DNA from: Halovenus rubra
Lineage (GTDB): Archaea; Halobacteriota; Halobacteria; Halobacteriales; Haloarculaceae
DNA: 64,000 bases
NCBI RefSeq assembly: GCF_026586665.1
Contig: NZ_JAODIY010000016.1
Location: 1 to 64,000, forward strand
Direction: 5' to 3'
The notes beneath the pieces are model-generated. The model was not told where the DNA came from. It ran no database searches and saw only the letters and a program-made list of their open reading frames with translations. Each line of letters starts with the position of its first letter. Positions within the stretch are counted from its first letter, which is position 1. The position numbers were made by a program, and so were the translations under genes. Positions 18,616 to 26,850 of this stretch are shown here, piece after piece.

Positions 18616-19473
18616 TCAGTACAGGCTCTCGATACGTTCGTCGTAGGCACGCTGTAGCCGTTGGGTCAGTGGCCCAACCTCAAACGACTGGGAATCGAGA
18701 GCAATGACAGGCCGCACCTCCCACGTTGAGTTGGTAAGAAAAACCTCGGTTGCTGACGTGATATCCGAACGCTGGTATCGCCCTGTCTCTACCGGAATCC
18801 CCTCTTGGCGTGCGATATCGAGCACTTCGTCACGGGTAACGCCTGGCAACAGCGGGAGGTCAGCCGTCGGTGTACAGAGCGTTCCGTCGCGGACAAAAAA
18901 GCAGTTACTCGTTGCTCCTTCCGTCACATAACCGTCTGTCGAGTACAACAGCGCCTCGTCACCCTCACTCTCGCGACGGGCAAGAATCCCGTTCAGATAA
19001 TTATGTGTCTTTGCGTTCGCGGGCACGGCGCTGTCTGGAATCCGACGTGTCTCGACTGTCTCCACTGTCGCCGGCTCGCTCCAGACTGGTTTGCCGTCCA
19101 CGCCGCCACGGGGAAGCTCCGAAACCATCACAACAATCGTCGGATCGACGGAGCTGTTGGGGGCTAACTTTCCAGGTTGAACGCCCCGTGTCACGGAGAG
19201 TTTCGTGTATGCATCTGTCAGGCCATTTGCCGTAACTGTCTCGACAATACGCTCGTGAAGGTCTTCTCTCCCGGGCAACGCATCGGCAAACCCAAGTGTT
19301 TCGCAAGTGCGCCTGAGCCGGTCGGCATGCCGTTTCCATGCAAACGGCCGGCCAGCGTACACCCGGAGGGTCTCAAACGCAGCATCGCCGTACATAAATC
19401 CGCGGTCGCGGACGCTGACAGTTGCCTCCTCAACTGGGACAAGAGTGCCGTCGACGTGATAGTAGTCAGCCAT
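18616..19473 (-). CDS. pabC: Aminodeoxychorismate lyase / class IV aminotransferase
   Basis: A 285-residue PLP enzyme of fold type IV. MYGDAAFETLR (~26-36), the PLP-lysine region NAKTHNYLN and EGATSNCFF are family motifs. PabC converts 4-amino-4-deoxychorismate to p-aminobenzoate for folate or methanopterin-like cofactors. It overlaps the end of pabA by 8 bases and lies last in the pabB-pabA-pabC series, which supports this role over branched-chain aminotransferase (usually ~300+ residues). The ATG at 19473 is chosen because the frame upstream of it is arginine/proline-rich shadow sequence. Confidence 0.83.
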   Translation of the reverse strand: MADYYHVDGTLVPVEEATVSVRDRGFMYGDAAFETLRVYAGRPFAWKRHADRLRRTCETLGFADALPGREDLHERIVETVTANGLTDAYTKLSVTRGVQPGKLAPNSSVDPTIVVMVSELPRGGVDGKPVWSEPATVETVETRRIPDSAVPANAKTHNYLNGILARRESEGDEALLYSTDGYVTEGATSNCFFVRDGTLCTPTADLPLLPGVTRDEVLDIARQEGIPVETGRYQRSDITSATEVFLTNSTWEVRPVIALDSQSFEVGPLTQRLQRAYDERIESLY

Positions 19474-20119
19474 CCTGCTCACTCTCGGGCGTGGGTTTGA
19501 TATCCGGGTTCGCAACGGTCTGGACGGCTACCTCAGGAACGTACTGGGCGAGGAAGTTCCGGATAAGTGCCAGACCAACATCCGTGAGAATACTCTCAGG
19601 GTGGAACTGCACGCCGACGTGGGGCTGGTGCTCGTGTCGAACGCCCATTACGACACCTGCCTCGTCGGTTGTTTGTGCAGTTTCGATGAGGCAGTCAGGA
19701 AGAGATGACCGCTCGACTGCAAGCGAATGATAGCGGCCAACATCGAACTCTGACCGAAGCGTCGCAAAGATACCCTGTTCGTCATGCATGATTGTCGACG
19801 GTTTCCCGTGGACAACAGACTCGGCGTGCCCAACTGGCGCGCCATTGGCGGCACACAGTGCCTGATGGCCCAGACAGACTCCCAGCGTTGGGTAGGCCCG
19901 TTCCCGGAACAGCGGGAGCGAGACGCCAGCGTCCTCAGGAGTTCCCGGCCCAGGTGAGACGACAACTGCATCCGGATTAAGAGCGTCAATATCCGACAGC
20001 GTAACTGCGTCGTTACGGCGGACAACAACCTCGCCGCCACTGCTCTTGGTGACCTCGCCGACGTACTGAACAAGATTGTAGACAAACGAATCGTAGTTGT
20101 CGATGACGAGTACCTTCAT
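19466..20119 (-). CDS. pabA: Glutamine amidotransferase subunit, aminodeoxychorismate/anthranilate synthase type
   Basis: A 217-residue class I glutamine amidotransferase. It has the oxyanion strand PGPGTPED (~55-62), the nucleophile elbow GVCLGHQAL (~79-87) and the C-terminal His-Glu pair in VQFHPES (~172-178). It hands ammonia to the chorismate-binding subunit encoded 28 bases upstream. The same fold serves PabA and TrpG, and some organisms share one subunit. Linkage to pabC favours p-aminobenzoate synthesis. Confidence 0.86.
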   Translation of the reverse strand: MKVLVIDNYDSFVYNLVQYVGEVTKSSGGEVVVRRNDAVTLSDIDALNPDAVVVSPGPGTPEDAGVSLPLFRERAYPTLGVCLGHQALCAANGAPVGHAESVVHGKPSTIMHDEQGIFATLRSEFDVGRYHSLAVERSSLPDCLIETAQTTDEAGVVMGVRHEHQPHVGVQFHPESILTDVGLALIRNFLAQYVPEVAVQTVANPDIKPTPESEQDG

Positions 20120-20147
20120 CTGTTGTATCGTGGCCCTATTTCGGCGC

Positions 20148-21623
20148 TCATTGCTTGACCGACATGCTTGCTTGTTCTCCGAGTGCCTGGTCGATTGCTG
20201 TCACAAGTGCTCGTCCCTTGTCGAGGGTTTCTTCGTACTCCTGTTCAGGTACCGAGTCATGCACGATACCTGCCCCGACACGCAGGAAGTACTCGTCTTC
20301 CCACCGCGCGAGAGTACGAATGATGATGTTCAGCGTCGCCCGGTCGTCGAACCCGAAGATGCCGATTGACCCCGTGTATGGGCCACGCCGAGTTGCTTCG
20401 AGTTCGTCAATTATCTCCATTGTCCGTGGTTTGGGCGCGCCAGTGATAGTCCCGCCGGGAAAGACGGCAGCGATGGCATCTTTCAGTACTGACTCCGGCC
20501 GAAGCTGCCCTTCAATAAGCGAAACAAGATGCATCACCTCGGAGTAGCGGTCGACCCGCCGATATTCGGTTACGTCGACACTCCCGAACGCACAGACTTT
20601 CCCGAGGTCGTTCCGTTCGAGGTCAACCAGCATCGCATGCTCTGCACGCTCTTTTTCGTCGGTCAGCAAATCCTGTTCTAACTGCGCATCTTCTGTCTCG
20701 TTTTCACCGCGTGGACGGGTCCCCGCAATCGGTTCGGTCACGAGTCTGTCACCGTCGCGTTCAAGCAGTAGTTCCGGGCTTGCACTTACTAGGTCGACAC
20801 CGGAGAACTCCAACAGGCCTGAATAGGGGGCAGGATTCACCTCGCGAAGTGCGTCGAATGCCGCGACTGGATGGACGGTTGCTGGCGCGTGTAGTCGTTG
20901 GGAGATATTCGCCTGAAACGTGTCTCCATCCCGGATATACTCTCTGACGCGACGGACGCGTTCGGCAAACTCCGAGTTAGAACAATCGTTTTCGAACTCG
21001 ACGGTTGTCGCTTCAACCGAAGGTGATTCAACGTCTGGATTCCCGTCGAGTGCTCGGCGAGCGAGATCCAGTGCCTGCTCACGGCCACGTTCGTAGGCCG
21101 TCTGGCACGCTGTCTCGTCTGCAGGCGTTTCGACCCGCGGACAGGACGTGACACGGAGTGTCACGCTACCGTCGTGTGGTTCTTCCCACGCAGCCATTGT
21201 CTCGTAGGTGGCGACTTGGAGTCGGGGCAGTCTGCGGTCCAGTTTCGTATTCTCAGGGAGCGTTTCAAGCTCCCGGACAATATCGTACGAGAGCCAGCCA
21301 ATCACTCCACAGGGGTAGGGAACGTCACAGTCTCCACGGACAAGCGTTTCATCGGCAAGTATCGACTCAAGAGTTTCAAGCGAATCAGTCGCTTCGGGGC
21401 CAGCTGTCCTGACAGTCGTGGCGTCGACTCCAAAATAGCCCCAGCCGGACTGACCACCGGTGGTTTCGAGATACGCACTTTCTTTTGATGTCCGTGCGCG
21501 GCGGTAGGCATCGAACGGGTCAGAAACCGTGACGCGTACCTCGACAGGAACGCGCGCACCTGCCGGCACGTCGCTCGCGGCCGAGAGAAACGTAGTTTGG
21601 TCGGTCCAGACCGTCGGTTCCAT
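20148..21623 (-). CDS. pabB: Chorismate-binding synthase component I (PabB/TrpE family)
   Basis: A 491-residue chorismate-utilising enzyme. The C-terminal ~260 residues form the catalytic domain, with DTFQANISQRL, PIAGTRPRG, LVDLERNDLG, FPGGTITGAPK and GSIGIFG motifs. In the PIxGT motif the third residue is Ala, the anthranilate-synthase state, whereas bacterial PabB often has Lys (PIKGT). Context (pabA and pabC directly downstream) argues for aminodeoxychorismate synthase. The start is the ATG at 21623 (MEPTVW); 22 extra upstream codons are Lys/Arg-rich and unlike the family. In an operon with the HhH gene 38 bases upstream. Confidence 0.84.
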   Translation of the reverse strand: MEPTVWTDQTTFLSAASDVPAGARVPVEVRVTVSDPFDAYRRARTSKESAYLETTGGQSGWGYFGVDATTVRTAGPEATDSLETLESILADETLVRGDCDVPYPCGVIGWLSYDIVRELETLPENTKLDRRLPRLQVATYETMAAWEEPHDGSVTLRVTSCPRVETPADETACQTAYERGREQALDLARRALDGNPDVESPSVEATTVEFENDCSNSEFAERVRRVREYIRDGDTFQANISQRLHAPATVHPVAAFDALREVNPAPYSGLLEFSGVDLVSASPELLLERDGDRLVTEPIAGTRPRGENETEDAQLEQDLLTDEKERAEHAMLVDLERNDLGKVCAFGSVDVTEYRRVDRYSEVMHLVSLIEGQLRPESVLKDAIAAVFPGGTITGAPKPRTMEIIDELEATRRGPYTGSIGIFGFDDRATLNIIIRTLARWEDEYFLRVGAGIVHDSVPEQEYEETLDKGRALVTAIDQALGEQASMSVKQ

Positions 21624-21661
21624 ATTCTCACAACGACAAGGAGAAGTAACCGTTTTGCGGT

Positions 21662-22066
21662 TTATCTGTTTCTTGCCCGCTTTATCCACTCTTTAGCGCG
21701 ACCCTCGGAGGTTTGAGCCGCTTTGGCGACCGTCTCAGCATCACTCTCGGCCAATGTTGGGACAGCTCCGAGACCGTTTGAATCGAGTCGTTCAGAGTAG
21801 GTTGGACCAATACCTTTAATATTTTCAACAGATTCGCTGTTTTCAGTAACGCCGTCATCGACTGGGTGTTCACCGGCGGCATCGCTCGCAGGCGTTGCAG
21901 CCGTCGGATTCGTCTCGGATGGCGCTTTGTCTGTCGGTTCGGGCTCGCGCTCGACTGTTACATCCGTCTCTTTGTGTGTGGACGGACCTGTTTCGGGTTC
22001 GGACTCCGATTTGTCCGAGAGCCCCACAACTTGTTTGATTTTTTGTATCAGGCTCTTGGCGCTCAT
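21662..22066 (-). CDS. Small helix-hairpin-helix protein with acidic disordered N-terminus
   Basis: A 134-residue protein. Residues ~1-15 are a basic/hydrophobic helix. Residues ~16-82 are Glu/Thr/Pro/Ala-rich and probably disordered. The C-terminal ~50 residues contain a helix-hairpin-helix motif (IKGIGPTYSERL, then AKAAQTSEGRA), as found in the DNA-binding parts of RecA-loader, ligase and topoisomerase-like proteins. First gene of the apparent HhH-pabB-pabA-pabC transcript. Its relation to chorismate metabolism is unclear and the linkage may be positional only. Confidence 0.75.
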   Translation of the reverse strand: MSAKSLIQKIKQVVGLSDKSESEPETGPSTHKETDVTVEREPEPTDKAPSETNPTAATPASDAAGEHPVDDGVTENSESVENIKGIGPTYSERLDSNGLGAVPTLAESDAETVAKAAQTSEGRAKEWIKRARNR

Positions 22067-22090
22067 ATCACCCCCTAAGTAGGGTGGTTA

Positions 22091-22100
22091 CTTAATTGTA
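22091..22100 (-). promoter_or_regulatory. Likely TATA box of the HhH-pabBAC transcript
   Basis: CTTAATTGTA (TACAATTAAG on the coding strand) lies 25-34 bases before the ATG at 22066, in the gap after aroE. Confidence 0.4.
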
Positions 22101-22177
22101 CGCGGACTGGTATGCGAATTGTTCCCATCCGTTTGCCACGCTGTCTGACCATCGGGACGTGTCGTTATCTATCCTAG

Positions 22178-22993
22178 TTACAGTGCTCCTCTCAGTGCGT
22201 CGTTCATCGCTTCGACTGGTGGGTCGCAATCGGTCCAAAATTCGAAGGCTTCCACTCCCTGGTACAACAACATCCACGCACCGTCGACAGTCGTCGCACC
22301 TGCCGCCTTCGCGTCTTCTAAGAGGCGCGTCGAGAGTGGGGAATACACTGCATCCAGTACAGCAAGGTCTGCGTGTAGGGCATTTGCCGGTACCGGCGAG
22401 CGGTCCTCTTCCATCCCCACACTCGTCGCGTTGACTAATACATCTGCATCCTCGAGGAGGGATGGCAGTCCATCCAGCGACGATGGGCTGACACTGCTGG
22501 CCACCGCTGTTTCGTTTATGTCGGCGGCCAGTTTTTGTGCGCGTTTGACTGTCCGGTTGGCGATATCGACACTCATTCCTTCGTCTGCAAGGCCGAACGC
22601 GACTGCCCGGCCCGCGCCGCCTGCACCGATAACGACAGCGTTGCCGTCAAGTGTCACATCGTGATGGGCAAGCGCGCGGACCGCCCCGATAGCGTCGGTA
22701 TTGTGTCCTGTTGGCGGCTCAGTCGTGAAATCGATGGTGTTGACGGCACCAATCTGTGCGGCGAGTGGCGTTGGTTCAACTGCCGACAGTACGTCTTGTT
22801 TGAACGGCACCGTAACGTTCAACCCCGCAACACCGAGTGTCTCTGCGCTCGTGATAGCGTCAGTTGCCCCATCTGTTGGCGGTTCGAAGGTGACGTACCG
22901 AGCATCACGGTCGAGTGCCTCGTATGCTGCCTCATGCATTGGCGGGGACAACGAGTGCTCGACAGGGTTGCCGATGAGTCCGTAAACATCCAT
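22178..22993 (-). CDS. aroE: Shikimate dehydrogenase
   Basis: A 271-residue NADPH-dependent enzyme that reduces 3-dehydroshikimate to shikimate in the common aromatic pathway. Substrate-site motifs are NPVEHSLSP (~8-16), NVTVPFKQ with the catalytic Lys (~58-65) and NTDAIG with the Asp (~96-101). The Rossmann loop is [10 protein letters not shown] (~119-128) and NRT at ~141-143 is the NADP-recognising region. The ATG at 22993 starts the conserved [10 protein letters not shown]. The frame open further upstream is shadow sequence and would run into the divergent phosphoesterase gene. It lies upstream of pabBAC, which uses chorismate from the same pathway. Confidence 0.92.
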   Translation of the reverse strand: MDVYGLIGNPVEHSLSPPMHEAAYEALDRDARYVTFEPPTDGATDAITSAETLGVAGLNVTVPFKQDVLSAVEPTPLAAQIGAVNTIDFTTEPPTGHNTDAIGAVRALAHHDVTLDGNAVVIGAGGAGRAVAFGLADEGMSVDIANRTVKRAQKLAADINETAVASSVSPSSLDGLPSLLEDADVLVNATSVGMEEDRSPVPANALHADLAVLDAVYSPLSTRLLEDAKAAGATTVDGAWMLLYQGVEAFEFWTDCDPPVEAMNDALRGAL

Positions 22994-23070
22994 ATCTGGT
23001 TCTCGGTGCCGACTAACATACGTGCTATGCACGCAGTGCGTTTTTTGCCGACGAGCAAGTTTGGGGGGAC

Positions 23071-23574
23071 ATGCTTGCCTTGCTTTCAGATACCCACAGC
23101 CACGAAGACATAGAGCTGACCGATTCGGTTGCCGAGACACTTTCGTCGGCCTCAATCGTTGCACATGCCGGTGACCTCACGACACAAACCGTCCTCAACC
23201 AGTTCGAAGAGAGAGCCGAGCGCTTTGTCGCGGTTTCGGGCAACAGCGACAACGCGACCGTTACAGAGCGGTTGCCGGACTGGAAGACGTTCACCTATGA
23301 AGGGTATCGATTTCTGGTGACACACGGACATCACCACAATAGCACGTCACTCTCGTTGCTCGCTCGTCAAGAGGAGGCTGATGTCGTCGTGGTGGGCCAT
23401 ACACACAGAGCAGAACTCAGGGATAAAGAGGATCTGCTTGTCATTAACCCAGGGAGCCACGCCGACCCGCGTGGAAGGGAAGCGACGATGGCCACCGTGA
23501 CGCACACTGGGGTGGGATTGTGCGCCCAGATTCAGACCATCGAGGGACAGCCACGAGAGAGGGTAAATCTATAA
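23071..23574 (+). CDS. YfcE/MJ0936-type metallophosphodiesterase
   Basis: A 167-residue calcineurin-fold phosphodiesterase with all metal motifs intact: SDTH (6-9), HAGD (~32-35), GNSD (~57-60), THGHHH (~84-89) and GHTH (~109-112). Small archaeal members cleave phosphodiesters such as bis-pNPP or cyclic nucleotides in vitro; the natural substrate is unknown. It is divergent from aroE, with 77 bases between start codons, and a G-rich tract follows its stop. Confidence 0.87.
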   Translation: MLALLSDTHSHEDIELTDSVAETLSSASIVAHAGDLTTQTVLNQFEERAERFVAVSGNSDNATVTERLPDWKTFTYEGYRFLVTHGHHHNSTSLSLLARQEEADVVVVGHTHRAELRDKEDLLVINPGSHADPRGREATMATVTHTGVGLCAQIQTIEGQPRERVNL

Positions 23575-23595
23575 GGCTCCGGTAAAGCGCTGTCA

Positions 23596-23628
23596 GGGTG
23601 GGGGTGTTTGGGGGGTTCGGGAAGAGGG
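23596..23628 (+). other. G-rich tract with G-quadruplex potential
   Basis: Five G-runs of 3, 5, 6, 3 and 3 bases (23596-98, 23600-04, 23610-15, 23619-21, 23626-28), separated by 1-5 bases, lie in the 182-base gap after the phosphoesterase gene. The pattern meets the usual G3+N1-7 rule for a quadruplex in DNA or in a 3' transcript end. Confidence 0.45.
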
Positions 23629-23756
23629 CCGAAACGGGTCAGCGCGTCTTACAATTAGATTGGGCATATAAAATATCCGACGGAGAGTCAAAGAGAAATT
23701 TAAGCTACGACCCAGGGACCGACGCCATTTTGCCGTTCGGCAGCAAATAGCCATCT

Positions 23757-24104
23757 GTGACAGCGGTCGACGACTGGGAACAAAACCTCGCGGCGACTGG
23801 CGAACTCACACCTGAGTTAGTCGACCGTATTGTTGGACTCCATGGTGACCGCGCACAGCGAGCGATTGAAGCTATCAGCGAAAACCGAGTCAAAGACTAC
23901 CGCGATTTTACTGTCGTCGTTGGCCACGAGGGAGAGTATATCATCGAGAACGACACCTGCACCTGCAAGGATGCCAAATACAATCTCGACCCGAACGACC
24001 CCACAGAACTCTGTTGGCATGCTATTGCTGTACGACTCGCACGTGCGCTTGACGAAACCGACGAACACGACATGTGGTACTCTGACGTTCGGGATTTTCT
24101 GTGA
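23757..24104 (+). CDS. SWIM zinc-finger protein
   Basis: A 115-residue protein with one SWIM motif, CTC-x(16)-CWH (the CxCx(n)CxH signature, residues ~69-90). SWIM domains bind DNA or proteins and occur in recombination-linked proteins and as stand-alone proteins in archaea. The frame is closed by a stop at 23748, so the GTG at 23757 is the first possible start. It lies just upstream of tRNA-Pro. Partner and target unknown. Confidence 0.75.
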   Translation: MTAVDDWEQNLAATGELTPELVDRIVGLHGDRAQRAIEAISENRVKDYRDFTVVVGHEGEYIIENDTCTCKDAKYNLDPNDPTELCWHAIAVRLARALDETDEHDMWYSDVRDFL

Positions 24105-24175
24105 CCGTGTGCGTAACTCCCATAGGAGATGTGCAACGAAACGCTTACAATCACCACTCCGGGAAATGTATGTAC

Positions 24176-24248
24176 GGGACCGTGGGGTAGCTTGGTATCC
24201 TCCGGGCCTTGGGTGCCCGCAACCCCGGTTCAAATCCGGGCGGTCCCA
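24176..24248 (+). tRNA. tRNA-Pro (anticodon TGG)
   Basis: The acceptor stem GGGACCG (24176-24182) pairs perfectly with CGGTCCC (24241-24247), followed by discriminator A at 24248. The anticodon stem CGGGC/GCCCG encloses the loop CTTGGGT, giving anticodon TGG. The T arm CCCGG-TTCAAAT-CCGGG is perfect. CCA is not encoded. No intron is seen. Confidence 0.95.
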
Positions 24249-24296
24249 CTCCCTTAAATACTTAGCAGCTGTTTTTGCTGGTTCTGAGGTGGCACC

Positions 24297-24425
24297 ATGA
24301 GCAGAGCCACCACGGACTTCGACCCGTCCGAGTTGCCGCCGCCCATCTGCCGGTACTGTGGCTACGAAATCAGAGAACAGGACCAGACCTGTACGGCGCT
24401 CGAAGACGGGGTGTGCTCGCCATGA
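24297..24425 (+). CDS. Zinc-finger micro-protein (42 aa)
   Basis: A 42-residue protein with four cysteines arranged as CRYC followed by two more (C32 and C40), which could bind one zinc. Short CxxC proteins of this kind are common in haloarchaea, where several micro-proteins have been linked to regulation of metabolism. Its TGA overlaps the ATG of the next small ORF (ATGA at 24422-24425), which suggests translational coupling. It lies 48 bases after tRNA-Pro. Function unknown. Confidence 0.6.
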   Translation: MSRATTDFDPSELPPPICRYCGYEIREQDQTCTALEDGVCSP

Positions 24426-24550
24426 GCACAATCGAGTGGTCCGCGGACACCGAGCCCGTCGACGAGCGCATCGGCGAGACCGACGAGCAGCCTACTCCAC
24501 CCTTCCCCGTCCGTTGGTACCGTTGGTTTCGATTACCCGGCAATGCATAG
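24422..24550 (+). CDS. Acidic/aromatic micro-protein (42 aa)
   Basis: A 42-residue protein starting at the ATG that overlaps the previous stop. The first half is acidic (MSTIEWSADTEPVDE). The C-terminal part is basic and aromatic (VRWYRWFRLPG), which could touch membrane or nucleic acid. The haloarchaeal acidic composition and the overlapping start support its being real. No family recognised. Confidence 0.45.
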   Translation: MSTIEWSADTEPVDERIGETDEQPTPPFPVRWYRWFRLPGNA

Positions 24551-24662
24551 GTGTGGCACAACTTTCACGGATTCCAACGATTAGCTGTAAGTATGCAGTC
24601 CCAGCGTTCGACAAACGAGTACCCGCAAGTGCAGTCGGCTCCCGAGTCCCCGAGGGAGAGCG

Positions 24663-24864
24663 TCAATAGCTGCTTGAAACCCGGTCAGCGGTCGGCGTCG
24701 GCTGATGATTCGCGTTGAGGTCTCCAGAGAGATACCGCTGACCCGGCTCGGTCAGTTCATACGATTCGTACCCAGTGAGAGCGACTAGCCCGGCTTAGTG
24801 CAGGCACTCTCATTGTTCCCGAACGTGACCGGCTGAAACTTTCTTGAAGACCTTGCTGGAAATC
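24663..24864 (-). pseudogene. Decayed winged-helix DNA-binding protein, C-terminal remnant
   Basis: Reading the minus strand, one frame gives KKVSAGHVRE, stop, ECLH, stop, then AGLVALTGYESYELTEPG and GQRYLSGDL, ending at the TGA at 24663-24665. The pattern (recognition helix, AGLV wing, YELTxxGxxYLxGxL) is the usual C-terminal end of haloarchaeal winged-helix proteins. Two in-frame stops and no start show decay. The remainder of the 24551-24900 gap holds no other recognisable gene. Confidence 0.5.
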
Positions 24865-24900
24865 AATGACGTAACGAAGTTCGTAGGCCTCGATTCCTGT

Positions 24901-26598
24901 CTACGGAACTGTCACGGCGACAGAGTTCGAATCTTCCTGTTCCTCCACCGACCCCGCCTCGATGAGCAAGTCCAGAATGTCGAGTTCCTGCTGGAGAGAC
25001 TCGTCACCGACCGCCGCTATTTCGGACTCGAAGTACTCGACCAACGTGGCGAACCGGTCAGCGTAGGCGGGAGACACTTGGAGGTCCTCCGACTGGCGCT
25101 CCCACTGGCCGAGGTACGGGTTCTCCTTGCTCTCGATTCCTCCCTCGGGAGCGTCAGGGCTTTCGCCCTCGATGTTCCCCCGCTCGTAGGCAATCCAGTT
25201 CTGTGAGAGCTCAACGTACCGTGACAGCGCCACAGCCTTGCGGATGCCATTGTTCTGGAAGTACTCCGGTTCCCGGTCAGCGAACTCGACGGTTTCGGTC
25301 GTCGTGTGGTCTTCGCCGGCCCCGGTTTCGTAGGAGGTCTGCAGTTCGACGGCATCCCCGGTTCCGCTATCGTTGAGCTTGAGCAGGACGACACCGCCTT
25401 TCGTCCGGTTGCCCTCGGTCCGCGACGGGAACAGGGTCTTCACGTGCATGATGTTGCCGTCGAGCGCACCGTCTGAGGCGGTTCCGTACACCTGTTCGAC
25501 TTTGTATCCCTCAGTTTCGACCGACAGTGAGAGGTTGAACACGAGGGGGTTGACCATGTAATCGAACCCCTCGTCCATGCGTTCCTGGAACTGCGCCGCG
25601 GATTGCACCGAGTAGTAGTTCGCGCCGCGCGTGTCCGTGATGGTGTCAACCAAATCCGCGTTGAAATCGACGCCGACACCGACGAACGTCGAGTGGATAT
25701 CGTCCTCCGCATGGTCGCTGAGCTGGTCGCCGAGGTGCTCGCTGCTGGTCCCTCCCTGATTGGGCATCGCGTCGGTAACGTAGATGACGCGGGTCTCTCG
25801 CTCGGAATCGTCAGCGTACTCGCTCACCATCTCTTCGGCTTCCTGCATTCCTGCGTCGAGGTTCGTCCCGCCGTAGGCAGACATACTCTCCACGTTCTCG
25901 TGTAGCTCCGACATATCGCGTTCGTCGACCCGTTGCATTGGGGCGACTGCCCTTGCACCGTCGTTGAACGACACGACGCCGACTCGGTCGGGCCCGTCTA
26001 GCTGGCCCACCAGCGTTTTGACTGCATTCACTGCAGCTCCCATCTTCTGGCGCTCCTCTGTCTCGACGCGCTCGCCATCGTCATCGTAGTAATAGGAGTT
26101 AAACGGGTCACCCATCGACCCCGACGTGTCGACGACGACTACCAGGTTCAGGTCGTCACGCTCGAACTCTGATTTCTCGATGCCGGAGTTGAGCCCGACT
26201 GTAAGGTACTGCTCGGCTTCGCCCGAGAGCGGGTCAGCCGACACTGCCTGGCTGTAGCTCGGACAGAACAACTCCTCACAGCGCTCCGTCGCGCCAGTGT
26301 CGAAGTAATACTCCTTGAACGCACCCTCGGCTGTCACGTCGGCCGCGAGGGGCAAATACCCCTCCTCGACGTTGTCCCTGAAGTTGTTGATATCACTCGC
26401 ACCACCGACCGAATAGCCGAGTTGGCCGTCGTTGCCCGACGCTGCGCCATCCGTTCCATCGCCGCCCGCATCGCTGCCGTCCGACCCGTCGGTCCCAGCT
26501 TGCTTGTCGATTCCATCGTCACCGCCGAGGGGTGAACCGAGACAGCCGGCAGTCAGCACCAGCACAGCGACCAAGACAATTAGTAACACGGTACGCAT
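24901..26598 (-). CDS. VWA-domain lipoprotein
   Basis: A 565-residue exported lipoprotein. The signal helix ends in the lipobox TAGC (~16-19). A Gly/Asp/Ser-rich linker follows to ~60. A von Willebrand factor A domain (~150-330) has an intact MIDAS: DTSGS (~157-161), a threonine in GGTNLD and an Asp in YVTDAMPN. The C-terminal part is of a type often found with bacterial and archaeal YfbK-like VWA proteins. Such proteins bind ligands through a divalent ion at the cell surface. The start is the ATG at 26598, just before the signal peptide; the longer frame adds 11 residues that do not fit a signal sequence. Confidence 0.83.
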   Translation of the reverse strand: MRTVLLIVLVAVLVLTAGCLGSPLGGDDGIDKQAGTDGSDGSDAGGDGTDGAASGNDGQLGYSVGGASDINNFRDNVEEGYLPLAADVTAEGAFKEYYFDTGATERCEELFCPSYSQAVSADPLSGEAEQYLTVGLNSGIEKSEFERDDLNLVVVVDTSGSMGDPFNSYYYDDDGERVETEERQKMGAAVNAVKTLVGQLDGPDRVGVVSFNDGARAVAPMQRVDERDMSELHENVESMSAYGGTNLDAGMQEAEEMVSEYADDSERETRVIYVTDAMPNQGGTSSEHLGDQLSDHAEDDIHSTFVGVGVDFNADLVDTITDTRGANYYSVQSAAQFQERMDEGFDYMVNPLVFNLSLSVETEGYKVEQVYGTASDGALDGNIMHVKTLFPSRTEGNRTKGGVVLLKLNDSGTGDAVELQTSYETGAGEDHTTTETVEFADREPEYFQNNGIRKAVALSRYVELSQNWIAYERGNIEGESPDAPEGGIESKENPYLGQWERQSEDLQVSPAYADRFATLVEYFESEIAAVGDESLQQELDILDLLIEAGSVEEQEDSNSVAVTVP

Positions 26599-26850
26599 AG
26601 TTGTGACATCGATAGAGCTGTTATTAAACACAAATGTCTTCTCAAATGACTGTTTGAATCATCGATACTAAAAATAATTTTTGATCTATTGGGGCTCTAC
26701 CGTCACATATTCGATTTCTGAGTGCGTGAGTATATAATCAGATTATTTATATTACTGTCGAAATGTGTGATATAGTCTCTTCGTTCGGCCCGTCTCGTCC
26801 CTGCCCGACGAGCCAGCAGGGGTCGATTGGACCCAAAAACCGACATCAGT

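Noticed and set aside
22994-23164. Long N-terminal extension of AroE
   Set aside because: The conserved N-terminus starts at 22993 and the extension overlaps the divergent phosphoesterase gene.
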